Translations under genes and position numbers: made by a program
Shown: positions 20,829 through 29,399 of the stretch, piece by piece
Layout: each line of letters opens with the position of its first letter
Position numbering within the stretch: the first letter of the stretch is position 1
The notes under the pieces: generated by a model
What the model saw: the letters and a program-made list of their open reading frames with translations, nothing else
Told to the model about the DNA's origin: nothing
Database searches by the model: none
Source of the DNA: Flaccisagitta enflata
Lineage: Eukaryota > Chaetognatha > Sagittoidea > Aphragmophora
Direction: 5' to 3'
NCBI GenBank assembly: GCA_965153355.1
Contig: OZ231128.1
Span: forward strand, 48,856,001-48,920,000
Length of the DNA stretch: 64,000 nt

Positions 20829-21116
20829 TTTGGGCAGCAGGCCCAAAGGGGTCGATGACCTATGCTATCACACATATGAGGAATTTTCTCCTCCTTCTCC
20901 TCCTCTTTTGTAACCCCCACCACTGCCAAATTCTGCCAAATTCTGCTAAATTCTGCCAAATTCTGCGAAGAGAAGGAAAGAAAATTCTTCATATATGTGA
21001 AAGCATAAGTTATCGATCCCGTTGGGGCCACTGCCCTACACCCTCCCTCAATCTTAAACACAAAGTGTTCCAGCACGGTTACCCCTGACCATCTAAGGCT
21101 TTTGCGGCTATTTATC
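20829..21116. mobile_element. Foldback element FB-1 (copy 2)
   Basis: Left end GGGCAGCAGGCCCAAAGGGG then TCGATGACCTATGC. Right end inverted, with GAAAGCATAAGTTATCGATC, GGGGCCACTGCCCTAC and the outer GACCATCTAAGGCTTTTGCG. The core holds about five copies of an 11-bp AATTCTGCCAA unit in place of the 20-bp unit seen in copy 1. Confidence 0.6.
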
Positions 21117-21268
21117 TCTTTTCCTTCTTCTTGTTCTTGTTTCCTCTTCCTCTTCCTGTTTTCATCTGTCTTTCCCTTCTTTTTCTCTCTGTTTCTACTC
21201 CAATTCACAGATTTTTTTCCTCCACATCTATTCCTTTTTTCGCTCCTTTTATTCTGGCTACCAGCTTA

Positions 21269-21867
21269 CACCGTCTTTAAATCGGTTTGACTTTTAGTAA
21301 ACCTTTATAAATCGAAAAGTATTGGGAGAAAAGTCTTCAAATTTTCAGTGTATGTAGGTAATATGCTACGGTTTTGTCATGCCAAATCTCAATGTTGAGT
21401 TCATAAGTGTTGGAAGTCAGCATAACATTAAAAAAACTACAATTTTGTGGGCCAAATCAACTTTTGATATTTTTTCTTTGAAACAGATTATTACTATTTG
21501 CTTGCTACGTCTATAGAAACCCTTTTAGATATCCAAGTTTTTGATACTTATGCAGGAAATGTGTAATTTTTGAACTTTTATCTGTTGTTTGAGACTCATC
21601 GCAGGGTTTTAGGTTAATTCCTTTGGAAATGGCAAGTTGTCAAAGACAGCCTCTTTACAGAAAGCTCACATAAAATGATAAGGCATAAAAAATGGTAGTT
21701 TAATCAATGTTATGCTGACCGCCAATACTTAAGAGCTCAATATTGAGATTTGGCATAACAAAACCGTAGCTTACCATCAACATACACTGAAAATTTGCAG
21801 ACTTTTCTCACAACAGTTTTTTTATTTATAAAGGTTTACAAAAAGTCAATCCGATTTAAAGACCCTG
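21269..21867. mobile_element. Mariner-type foldback element, 599 bp
   Basis: The ends are CACCGTCTTTAAATCGG and, inverted, CAGGGTCTTTAAATCGG. Inverted similarity continues for about 165 bp on each side (both arms contain GAAAAGTCT, TTTTCAGTGTATGT, GGTTTTGT and CAGCATAACATT). TA flanks both sides, and the paralogous empty site at 22215-22216 has a single TA, which proves a TA duplication. TA duplication and CA(G/C)-type ends fit Tc1/mariner. No transposase frame. Confidence 0.8.
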
Positions 21868-22014
21868 TAGAATGCACGATAGCCTGCAAGACGCTTAAAA
21901 GATATGAAGATTTAGAGCATTGCCCGACTTAAGAGTGTTGATGTAAACCTTTTTTGTTACAATCAATGCTTTGAGGACATCAACAAGAAGTAGAAGTTTG
22001 AATTAAAAAAAAAC

Positions 22015-22172
22015 CAGGGGTGTATATAGTTGAGCGGCTTATGATTTTATTCCCCCCCCCTGCCTTTGATTTTCTTCCCCACACGTCGCGTCATCACTTC
22101 CCCTATAAACAGTATATTTCTTTAAATAGTAAATTGTACAGTAATTATTTTACCTTTTTACTACCTCTTCAA
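22015..22172 (-). mobile_element. M3-family MITE, copy 2 (truncated)
   Basis: Begins CAGGGGTGTATATAGTTGAG then GCGGCTTATGATTTTATTCC and a C run, matching the inverted right end of the copy at 44223-44551. The match fades near 22160, so the other terminus is missing. Confidence 0.6.
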
Positions 22173-22362
22173 CATCTATTCCTTTTTTCGCTCCTTTTAT
22201 TCTGGCTACCAGCTTAGAATGCACGATAGCCTGCAAGACGCTTAAAAGATATGAAGATTTAGAGCATTGCTCGACTTAAATAGTGTCGATGTAAACCTTT
22301 TTTTCTTACAATCAATGCTTTGAGGAAATCAACAAGAAGTAGAAGTTTGTATTTAAAAAAAA

Positions 22363-22558
22363 AACAAGGCCGGAAACACGGCTACCCCAGTTGCGTGCGG
22401 ATAGGGACCGTTTTTGAGGTCTCTAGAGCACTTGAGCGGGAGCAGTGAGGCCAAAGACCGCAACCAAAGTAAAAGTTGATGGACTAACTGACCGTCCAAC
22501 TGTCCAATGGATGGACAGATGAAGCAGGGTGTAGAGTTGTGTAAGACGCGACTAAAAA
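22363..22558 (+). mobile_element. Family-A Helentron-like element (A3)
   Basis: From AACAAGGCCGGAAACACGGC, through GGACCGTTTTTGAGGTC and GGGAGCAGTGAGGCC, a GACC/GTCC tract, to a hairpin ending AAGACGCGACTAAAAAG. It is followed two bases later by the start of A4, a head-to-tail pair. Confidence 0.65.
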
Positions 22559-22560
22559 GG

Positions 22561-22996
22561 AACAAGGCCGGATACACGGCTTCCCCAGTTGCATGTGGTT
22601 GGGCAGGAGCAGTGCTGGAGAAGGTCATTAGGACATCTGGGCAGGAGCAGTTAGCTCAAAAAGCTCAAAAAAGTAAATAGTCGCAAAAGCATTAGATGGT
22701 CATTGGTTACCGTGCCCTGCCTAAGTAGGATGTGGTTGAAGTTGAGGGGGGAGCAGGGCCGCGATCCTGAAGGGGTCAATGACCTATGCTTTCACACATA
22801 AGGGGGATTTCTTCCTTCTCCTCCTCCTCCTCCTCCTCCTCCTCCTTCCGTCCTCCCCTCTGACTCAGATCCTAGCCTCAAGGCCCAAAACCCAGCCTTG
22901 AGGCCCAAATTTCAGCCTTGAGGCCCAAATCCCAAATCCTATCGACCGACCGACCGATATAGCTGGGTGTAGAGTCGCGTAGCACGCGACTAAAAA
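22561..22996 (+). mobile_element. Family-A element (A4) carrying an FB-1 module
   Basis: Starts AACAAGGCCGGATACACGGC and ends CGCGTAGCACGCGACTAAAAAG. Between its GCTCAAAAAAGT word and its (GACC)n tract lies an FB-1 segment (22676-22945): AATAGTCGCAAAAGCATTAG, GGAGCAGGGCCGCGATC, a (CTC)n array at 22818-22854 and three AGGCCCAAA-type units. The same arrangement recurs at 47794-48568 and 51976-52275. Confidence 0.65.
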
Positions 22997-23431
22997 GAAG
23001 AGAAAACAAAAGAACCAAATAGTCTCGATATTGATTGTCTGTTATAATAACATTACATTTTCATGACAAAAAAAGTACATATATCCACGCAGCCAACTGG
23101 TTGTTGGATAGTAAACATTTCACATGAAAATTTATAGTCATACACAGGTCATAGTATTGCTTGTGCATTAGAGTAAAACATCTCTCAATGGAATTGTTGA
23201 GCATGAGCATGAGCAGCCTAATTCTCGCATCTACTCTCTCCTTGTCTGCTTCTGGTCCCTATTCCTTTTATTTCTCTTCTTCTGTTTCATCTTTATGCCA
23301 TTCTTTTTTTAATGTCTTCCTTTTCACGAGTGACTGATTTAACATGCATTTTCCAGGCATGATCTTGGAGGGACGCTTTTCACCGAGGGTGTAACGGCGG
23401 AAATTTTATCATCATGAAATGAAACTTTCTC

Positions 23432-23504
23432 TTTTTGGATGCGTCTACGCATCTCTTAAAGAGGGTCCGTCCGTCTGTCCATCCTTCCATCTGTTGGTCC
23501 TTCT
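23432..23504 (-). mobile_element. Family-D Helentron-like element, 3' end
   Basis: Minus strand: a GGAC/GACG tract, CCCTCTTTAAGA, then the hairpin GATGCGTAGACGCATC and a T/A-rich end. Same layout as the fuller family-D copy at 26621-26798. Confidence 0.5.
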
Positions 23505-23607
23505 GAAGGTTACGTCTCCCGAAAAATCGCCTTTTTTCGGTTGTTTCTGGCCAGTGGCCACTGTGAGCTTTCGCAATGAATGTAAGATCGATACACGTTT
23601 TTTGAGA

Positions 23608-23740
23608 CTAACTTTGGCGATTCTCGTTTCCGTGGTGTTAGTAGGACTAAACCTTTTGATAATAATCCTTGTAATTAGGTGGTGACAACTTAGGCGATGA
23701 TTTCTGGGGTTAGTGGGACTAAACCTTTTGATTACCAGTA
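23608..23740 (+). pseudogene. Two decayed copies of the transmembrane exon
   Basis: 23610-23648 is identical to exon-5 bases 24584-24622 over 39 bases. A second unit follows directly: the acceptor region AATCCTTGTAATTAG and GTGGTGACAACTTAGGCG, where the functional exon has ACTTTG, so it meets a TAG stop after four codons. Both units end GGACTAAACCTTTTGAT, so this is a tandem pair. Confidence 0.7.
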
Positions 23741-23865
23741 ATGGCGGCTGTCGCCGTGAGGAAAAAAGTCGTAAGCAGTGGTCAATTTTCACCATGCTTT
23801 CATCTTCAGTCATTGAAATCTTTTTTTTTATTAGATCGAATCAAAAGCAATTGTATGTATTGATT

Positions 23866-24300
23866 GCATTGAAAATCAGGACTGAGCCAAATGAGCTAGA
23901 TGAGCTAAAATATTCAAAATAATTCAATCAGACAATCAGCTTTGCTCACTGATATGCTTCCTTGTACTTGCATGCTTAAATCAAAACATTAATTTATCTA
24001 TCCTATTCAAAATCAGAGAAAAAGAGCAAGCTAAATGAGCTAGAATATTTAAAAACGCTGGGACAGATGAGCAGCTCTGCTCACTGACTTGTTTTTCTAA
24101 TTGCTTGCTTAAGCAAGTATGAAAATATTTAGTCATTTATCATATTCAAAATCAGAAAGAATAGACTGAGCTAAGTGAGCTAAATGAGCTAAAATGCTCA
24201 AAGACGCCCTCACAGATGAGCAGCTGTGCTCATAAACATGTCTTTTTGTATTTACATGCTCACATAAACATAAATACACTCTTTTATTGATCCTACACAA
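23866..24300. repeat. Three tandem units of about 140 bp
   Basis: Each unit opens near ATTCAAAATCAG (23866, 24005, 24142), contains GAGCTAAATGAGCTA-like words, CAGATGAGCAGC and TGCTCACTGA, and closes with a TATTGATCC-type stretch. Divergence between units is moderate. No coding potential. Confidence 0.65.
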
Positions 24301-24575
24301 AATTGTAAAAAAAAAAAAAAATTCTATTCGAATTTTTCATAAATAAATCTTTAAAAAATCATAGCGCGAAAAATATTTGTTGTAGAGCATTCTGCTTGGC
24401 GCCAAATGAAAGAGAATTATCAAATTTACTTACCCTTTCAATTTCGTCCGGGGGTGCAATCTGTCGGTGGTGATGCCCAACTTTTCCATAAGAAAATGAA
24501 AACCTTGTTTCTCTTGAATATGTCAAAAAGTCGAAGACTGACTTCGACTTTTTTCCCGATAATCCTTGTAATCAG

Positions 24576-24758
24576 GTGGTGACAACTTTGGCGATTCTCG
24601 TTTCCGTGGTGTTAGTAGGACTTATCCTCGTGCTGCTCTACAAACGAAATCTGCTCGGACGGCAGAGGCGAGAAGCCGCATCCTCGAACTTTTCCGACGC
24701 TTCTACCGTCTGGAATTTCTACTACGTCTCACCGACGGGAAACGCCATGTGTCTCATG
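24576..24758 (+). CDS. Ig-like membrane protein, exon 5 (transmembrane helix and cytoplasmic start)
   Basis: Acceptor CTTGTAATCAG, donor CATG/GTAAGT, 183 bases, phase 0 to phase 0. The first 22 residues, VVTTLAILVSVVLVGLILVLLY, form a single strongly hydrophobic helix followed by KRNLLGRQRRE. That charge pattern places what follows in the cytoplasm: a type I membrane protein. The cytoplasmic start includes NFSDASTVWNFYYVSPTG with adjacent Tyr residues that could be phosphorylated. It could be the juxtamembrane part of a receptor kinase or phosphatase or of an adhesion protein; no catalytic exon is recognisable in the 39 kb to the right. Confidence 0.65.
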
Positions 24759-24778
24759 GTAAGTCATTCTACTTATTA

Positions 24779-25050
24779 GGGTGAGTTTCTAGTCGCAGAC
24801 AATCGTGTTTTTAATGGGCCACTCGGTCGCTTGCTACATTCATTCGCTCGCACTGCTTACTCCGCTCACTAGCTCCGCAGAGCTCCGCTTCCTCACACTC
24901 GCTTCACTCGCTTGCTCAGTTCACAGGCTCGCTTGCTCACTCACTTCGCTCACTCCCTTGTGGGACAGTTGAAATTCATGAATATGTGTTCACGCTGTAA
25001 TCGCGTTTAGCATGAACAAACGCGTTTTGGTCGTCACTAGAAACACGCCC
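24779..25050. mobile_element. TIR element M4 (copy 1) with TCGCT-rich core
   Basis: Left end GGGTGAGTTTCTAGTCGCAG and inverted right end GGGCGTGTTTCTAGTGACGA; inner blocks ATCGYGTTTTTAATGGGCC and AACGCGTTTTGGTC are conserved in two other copies (45851-46078, 56928-57160). The centre is an irregular CTCGCTTGCTCAC array. It lies 20 bp after exon 5's donor. Non-coding. Confidence 0.65.
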
Positions 25051-25314
25051 AATGTTACAAATAAGCTCGATGTACTTTGTATCACGTTTTGTTGAAAGAC
25101 TGCCCATCAAATAGACATTGAACGTGTAACTGGATATTAAGCATTGGGAAAATCGCAAATTTTGGCTAGATTCACGATAATTTCGTCTCTCTAGAAATAT
25201 GCTTCTCATTTCCATTTCGTATTTTGGTACGAAATATGATCTTTTTCATATCAACGACGTACTTTCGATTTACAATGAACGAAAGCGTTATTTTGTAACG
25301 TGAGAGAAAAGCTA

Positions 25315-25456
25315 TTATGACCTCCATTTTCAGTTCCTTTTCCATTTCCATTTTCATATCCTTTACCTTTACGATTTCCTTTTCCTTTTTCTTTTCCTTT
25401 CCTTTGGAAAAAGCATAAGAGTGAAAAAAGGAAGAGGAAAAAGGAATGAGAAAAGC
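25315..25456. repeat. CCTTTTC / GGAAAAAG low-complexity tract
   Basis: Pyrimidine-rich TTCCTTTTCC words switch at about 25415 to the complementary purine words, so the tract can fold on itself. Confidence 0.6.
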
Positions 25457-25737
25457 AACAAGGCCGGATACACGGCTACCCCAGTCGCGTGCGGGTGGGC
25501 AGGGGCCGTAATTGAGGTCAATGCATCATTTGGGCAGGAGCGGTGAGGCCAGAGACCGCAAAAAAAGTAGTGTGATGGACCGACGGACCGACGCAAAGTG
25601 GGTGTGACACGGACGGACTGGTGGATCACCGGGGACCGAACATGGACCGACGGACGGACCGACAAAGGGGTAGAGTCGCGTTGGACGCGACTAAAAAGAA
25701 ATGAAACAAGGCCGGATACACGGCTGCCCTAGTCGCG
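25457..25737 (+). mobile_element. Family-A Helentron-like elements A5 and A6 (tandem, second truncated)
   Basis: A5 (25457-25698) starts AACAAGGCCGGATACACGGC, has the word AGTCGCGTGCGG, GGGCAGGAGCGGTGAGGCC, a GACC/GACG tract and a hairpin ending TTGGACGCGACTAAAAAG. Five bases later A6 begins with the same first 33 bases and is cut off by poly-T at 25738. Confidence 0.7.
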
Positions 25738-25930
25738 TTTTTTTTTTTTTTTCTTCTCACTTTTACTTGTTTTTATCAAATCTGCTTTCTCTTTCTTTTC
25801 TTTTTCTTTTCTTTTTTTTAATCTTTACTTTTTCATTGTCTTCGTCTATGTATTTTTTTTTTTTTGGTATTTTCTTCCCCTGCATATTTTTTTTTTTAAT
25901 TTCGTATTTGGCCATTGCGCCCATGCTCAA
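25738..25930. repeat. T-rich/pyrimidine low-complexity DNA
   Basis: Poly-T runs alternating with TTTCTTTTC words. Confidence 0.8.
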
Positions 25931-25939
25931 CGCAACAAC

Positions 25940-26120
25940 ATGTTGACCCCACGCCTCCCCGCCCCCCACGCCTGCCGCCCTCCACGCCTCCCCCCTCCAT
26001 GCCTCCCCACTCCTTCACGCCTCCTCACCCCCTGCACCTCCCCCACGCCTTCCCACGCCTCCCAACTCCCCCCACGCCTCCCACGCCTGCCCCCCACACC
26101 TCCTCACCCCCCATGCCTCG
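25940..26120. repeat. CCCCACGCCTCC minisatellite
   Basis: About fifteen irregular C-rich units. The Pro-rich open frames across it are artefacts. Confidence 0.8.
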
Positions 26121-26194
26121 TCCTCACGAAGAGACATTAAGGGACTTGAGACATGGAGAGAAATGGAGACTCTCCATTGGAGAGCCATGAAGAG

Positions 26195-26535
26195 ACATGA
26201 GGAAACATGAAAAGATATAAGGAGACATGAGACATAAGAGACATCAGAGACATCAGAGACATAAGTGACATAAGTGACATAAGAGAAATAGGAGACATAA
26301 GACCAAAAAGAGACTTAAGAGACATAAGAGACATAAGAGACATAAAGGAGACATAAGAGACATATAGGAGACATAAGAGACATATGGGAGACATAAGGGA
26401 GACATAAGGGAGACATAAAGGAGACATAAGAACCATAAGAGACATGATGAGACATGATGAGACATGAAGAGTCATGAAGAGAGATGAAGAGACATGAAGA
26501 GACATGAAGAGACATGAACATAAATGAAGAGAAAA
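26195..26535. repeat. GAGACATAA / GAGACATGA minisatellite
   Basis: A 9-10-bp unit, ATAA-type in the centre and ATGA-type at both ends, with insertions. Non-coding. Confidence 0.85.
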
Positions 26536-26564
26536 CCCTAGAAATTGCTTTGAAATTTTCGCGT

Positions 26565-26798
26565 TCCGGATGGACAGACGGACCAAGGGACACACCCTCT
26601 TGCAGAGATGCGAGGACGCATTTAACAAGCCCGATCGGGCAACTAGATGCGTCATCTGTGTGGTATTAGAAGAGGCGTAACGGACCGACGGACGGACGGA
26701 CGGACCGACGGACCGACGGACGGACGGACGGACGGACGGACGGACGGACGAACGGACGGACAGACCCTCTTATAGAGATGCGATGACGCATCTAAAAA
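26565..26798 (+). mobile_element. Two head-to-tail family-D Helentron-like elements
   Basis: The 3' end of one copy (CCCTCTTGCAGAGATGCGAG then GACGCATTTAA) runs directly into the next, which starts AACAAGCCCGATCGGGC (a perfect palindrome), has the word AGATGCGTCATC, a (GACG)n array at 26684-26763 and ends CCCTCTTATAGAGATGCGAT then GACGCATCTAAAAAG. The 5' word is inverted in the 3' hairpin. Confidence 0.65.
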
Positions 26799-27208
26799 GA
26801 GAAGGAAAAGAGTGAACAGCAAAAATGAAACAAAAGAGAAGTCGTATAAGGTGAAGAACATTCTACAATGTCTTTGGCAAATAGTCTTAGCAACGTTGAA
26901 GTGGGTGTTGAGACTTGAGAGTTACTTCGATACATAAACCACATCATTTTTCAAACTGTTGTCACTATTTTAAGGGGCGGACACACGCAATCCGATATTG
27001 TACACGTCAAGTTGTGCGCGTCATTTACGTGTGCGTTCCACCATGTGAATATGTCAAAGGAGCTCAAAAACGCAATGCGCATCTGTCTTTTTTTAGTTTT
27101 TTATTCCTTTTTTCTTCTTTTTTCCCTCTCCATTTTGGTTGTGCTGCTCGACCTCCGACCGTGATGATGAAAGAGTGAGTGGGGGAAGAAAAGAGCCCCC
27201 CAGCGAAA

Positions 27209-27390
27209 TAACAAGGCCGTATACACGGACCCCCAGTCGCGGACAGGTGGGAAGGGACAGTAAGAAAAGCGCTCATATTTTGAAAAAGTTATGGACAGAT
27301 GGACCGACTGACAGACAGACCAACAGACAAACTGACGGACTGACAGACAGACCGACTGACCCATTAAGTTCTAGGGTTGAGTGTCCATGA
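27209..27390 (+). mobile_element. Family-A Helentron-like element (A7)
   Basis: AACAAGGCCGTATACACGG, the word AGTCGCGGACAGG, a GACC/GACA tract and a degenerate 3' end, TTGAGTGTCCATGAATAAAG, abutting the FB-2 element. Confidence 0.5.
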
Positions 27391-27401
27391 ATAAAGAACA
27401 G

Positions 27402-28015
27402 GTCGCCCAAGGGCAATATGTGGTCAGCGATACCCGTTGCCCTGCTTTGCATGATTGTGATATAGAGTGAGAAGAAGCAGGGCAGCGGCCCCGAAGGGGA
27501 CGAAGTCCTGTGGAACACAGGGGGACTTTCGTTTGTCATTCCGTCCGTCCGTCCGTTCCCCCAAGGCCCTCTTAGGCCTGAATTCTGCTAACTCAGGCCT
27601 ACAATCTGCCCTCTCAGGCCTTAAATCTGCCCGCTCAGGCCTTGAATCTGTGAGGGCAGATTTCAGACCTGAGAGGGCAGATTTCAGGCCTGAGAGGACA
27701 GATTTCAGGCCTGAGAGGGCAGATTTCAGGCCCGAGAGGGCAGATTCAAGGCCTGAGAGGGCAGATTTCAGGCCTAAGAGGATAGATTTCAGGCCTGAGA
27801 GGGCAGATTTCAGGACTGAGAGGACAGATTTTGGGCCTGAGAGGGTAGATTTCAGGCCTGAGAGGGCAGATTCGCTGCCTGAGAGGGCAGATTTCAAATG
27901 TCTAAGGGCAGATTTCAGGCCTGAGATGGCCTGGGGGGGACGCACGGACGAACGGACGGAATGACGAACTAAAGTCCCTGTGTTCATTGTGACTTTTGTC
28001 TCTTCGCCGCTGCCA
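27402..28015. mobile_element. Foldback element FB-2 (copy a) with 21-bp repeat arms
   Basis: The outer segment CAGGTCGCCCAAGGGCAATA is followed by GGGCAGCGGCCCCGAAGGGG, GAACACAGGGGGACTTTCG and a (GTCC)n patch. Then come about four units like CAGGCCTTAAATCTGCCCGC and, after a turn at about 27650, about twelve inverted 21-bp units, GAGGGCAGATTTCAGGCCTG plus A. The right side repeats (GGAC)n, AAAGTCCCTGTGTTC and CGCCGCTGCC inverted. Open frames in both directions across it are repeat artefacts. Confidence 0.7.
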
Positions 28016-28089
28016 AAAGTTATCAGCCAAACAATCATTCGCGACGTGAAGGCTCGACAGACAGACTGTTGATAACTCAATCATAGCTT

Positions 28090-28835
28090 ACCTGACAGCG
28101 GTCCAAGGGGACGGTCCAGAACACAGGGGACTTTGTTCGCTCGCCCATCTGTTCGTCCGCCCATTCGTCTCCCTATCAGGCCCCTCAGGCCTCATATCTG
28201 ACTTCAGGGCCTTCACATTCATTCTCTCAGGCTCAGACCTGGCCTCTCATGGCTCAAATCCAGCCTCTCAGGCCTCAAATCCAGACTCTCTGGCCTCAAA
28301 TCCAGCCTCTCAGGCCTCAAAATCCAGCCCTCCCCAGGCTCACCTAGCCTCTCAGGCTTCAAACCAGGCTTCAGACCTCAAATCCAAACTCTCAGGCCTC
28401 AAACCTGGCCTCTCAGGCCTCAAATTAGGCTTCTAAGGCCTCCAATCCAAAATCTAAGGCCTCAAACCTGCCTCTCAGGCTTCAAATTAGGCCTCTCAGG
28501 CCTCTAATCAGCTATCCAAGCCTCTATTTACTACTCTCAAACCTTATTCCAGCTCTCTCAAGCCTCAAGTCAGCCCTCTCAAGCTTCCGATTGGCATTCT
28601 CAGGCCTTAGATCAGCCTTCTCAGACCTCAGTCTAGGCTCATGAAGGCCTTCAGTCAGCCCGTTATAGCATCTCATCCACTTGTTCAGGCAGGACAAACG
28701 AAAGTCCCCCTGTGTTCTACAGGACTTCGTCCCCTTCGGGGCCGCTGCCCTGCTTCCCCTCACTCTAATTCATAATCACTCAAAGCAGGGCAACGTGTAA
28801 CGCTGACCACATATTGCCCTTGGGCGACCTGTTTG
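28090..28835. mobile_element. Foldback element FB-2 (copy b), opposite end preserved
   Basis: Left side CAGCGGTCCAAGGGGACGG then CACAGGGGACTTTG. The middle is about 20 irregular CTCAGGCCTCAAATC units in one direction only. The right side, GAAAGTCCCCCTGTGTTC, CCCCTTCGGGGCCGCTGCCC and TATTGCCCTTGGGCGACCTG, matches the outer left end of copy a almost base for base when inverted. Copies a and b could be halves of one larger structure. Confidence 0.65.
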
Positions 28836-29282
28836 TGTTTGTAAAACAAAAAAAAGATAACAAACAAAACAGAGACAAAACAAAAAATACACAAAAAAAA
28901 ACTAAAGAATGACATAATGTTTGTCATAATTTGCATTGCGGCCATACTGTCCCCCTTACCCCGACGTCTCCGCCTCAGTTACAACAACTATTTCCGCCAT
29001 TGTGATAAGAAGATGAGAAGAAGAAAAAAACTCCAAGTCTCACCAATAAAAGGAGTGTTTAGTAAACACTGTTTACTCGGTACTGCAATTACAATTCATC
29101 ATTTACAAATTGATCCGTCCACCACCAGCGATCCATCACCAGTTTTTCACCACGTATCATCTCAATCATACTAGATGTTGACTTAATCAACGTCCTTATT
29201 CTCCATGAACGGTCATCTTTACCGTAAATGTCGCCTAGCAAACCAGTAATTTTGTTTACTGTACCAAGCTGGTACTACCAAC

Positions 29283-29388
29283 TAGGGATGTGGAAGCGAT
29301 TGATCCTTTCCATTTGGTGGGGTGGATAGCTACTTAGTATTTGAACTGCAAATGGCAGCGTAGCGGAAGCGGAAGTGGTGTGGTCCAT
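29283..29388 (-). mobile_element. hAT-type MITE, second copy (one end lost)
   Basis: Starts TAGGGATGTGGAAGCG and shares an inverted core with 37594-37732 (GATAGCTACT, TATTTGAACTGCAAATGG, AGCGGAAGCGGAAG). The other terminus is not found, and no target duplication. Confidence 0.55.
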
Positions 29389-29399
29389 TCAATCATTCT

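Larger units (their letters stand above)
21225..22362. repeat. Duplicated 190-bp segment, one copy split by a transposon
   Basis: Unit 1 is 21225-21268 plus 21868-22014; unit 2 is 22173-22362. They match at nearly every base by eye (CATCTATTCC onward to AGAAGTAGAAGTTTG). Unit 1 is interrupted by the element at 21269-21867; unit 2 has the uninterrupted sequence CCAGCTTAGAATGC. Confidence 0.75.

Noticed and set aside
20562-21208. Lys/Glu-rich minus-strand ORFs
   Set aside because: Pyrimidine-rich flank and FB-1 copy 2 read backwards.
26195-26535. CRISPR-like array of short repeats
   Set aside because: Unit of 9-10 bp without unique spacers, in a eukaryotic context; a minisatellite.
27424-28080. 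Frames of 218 and 165 codons with regular Ser-Ala-Leu or Glu-Arg-Ala-Asp repeats
   Set aside because: Both strands of the 21-bp FB-2 array; 21 is a multiple of three, so frames stay open by arithmetic.
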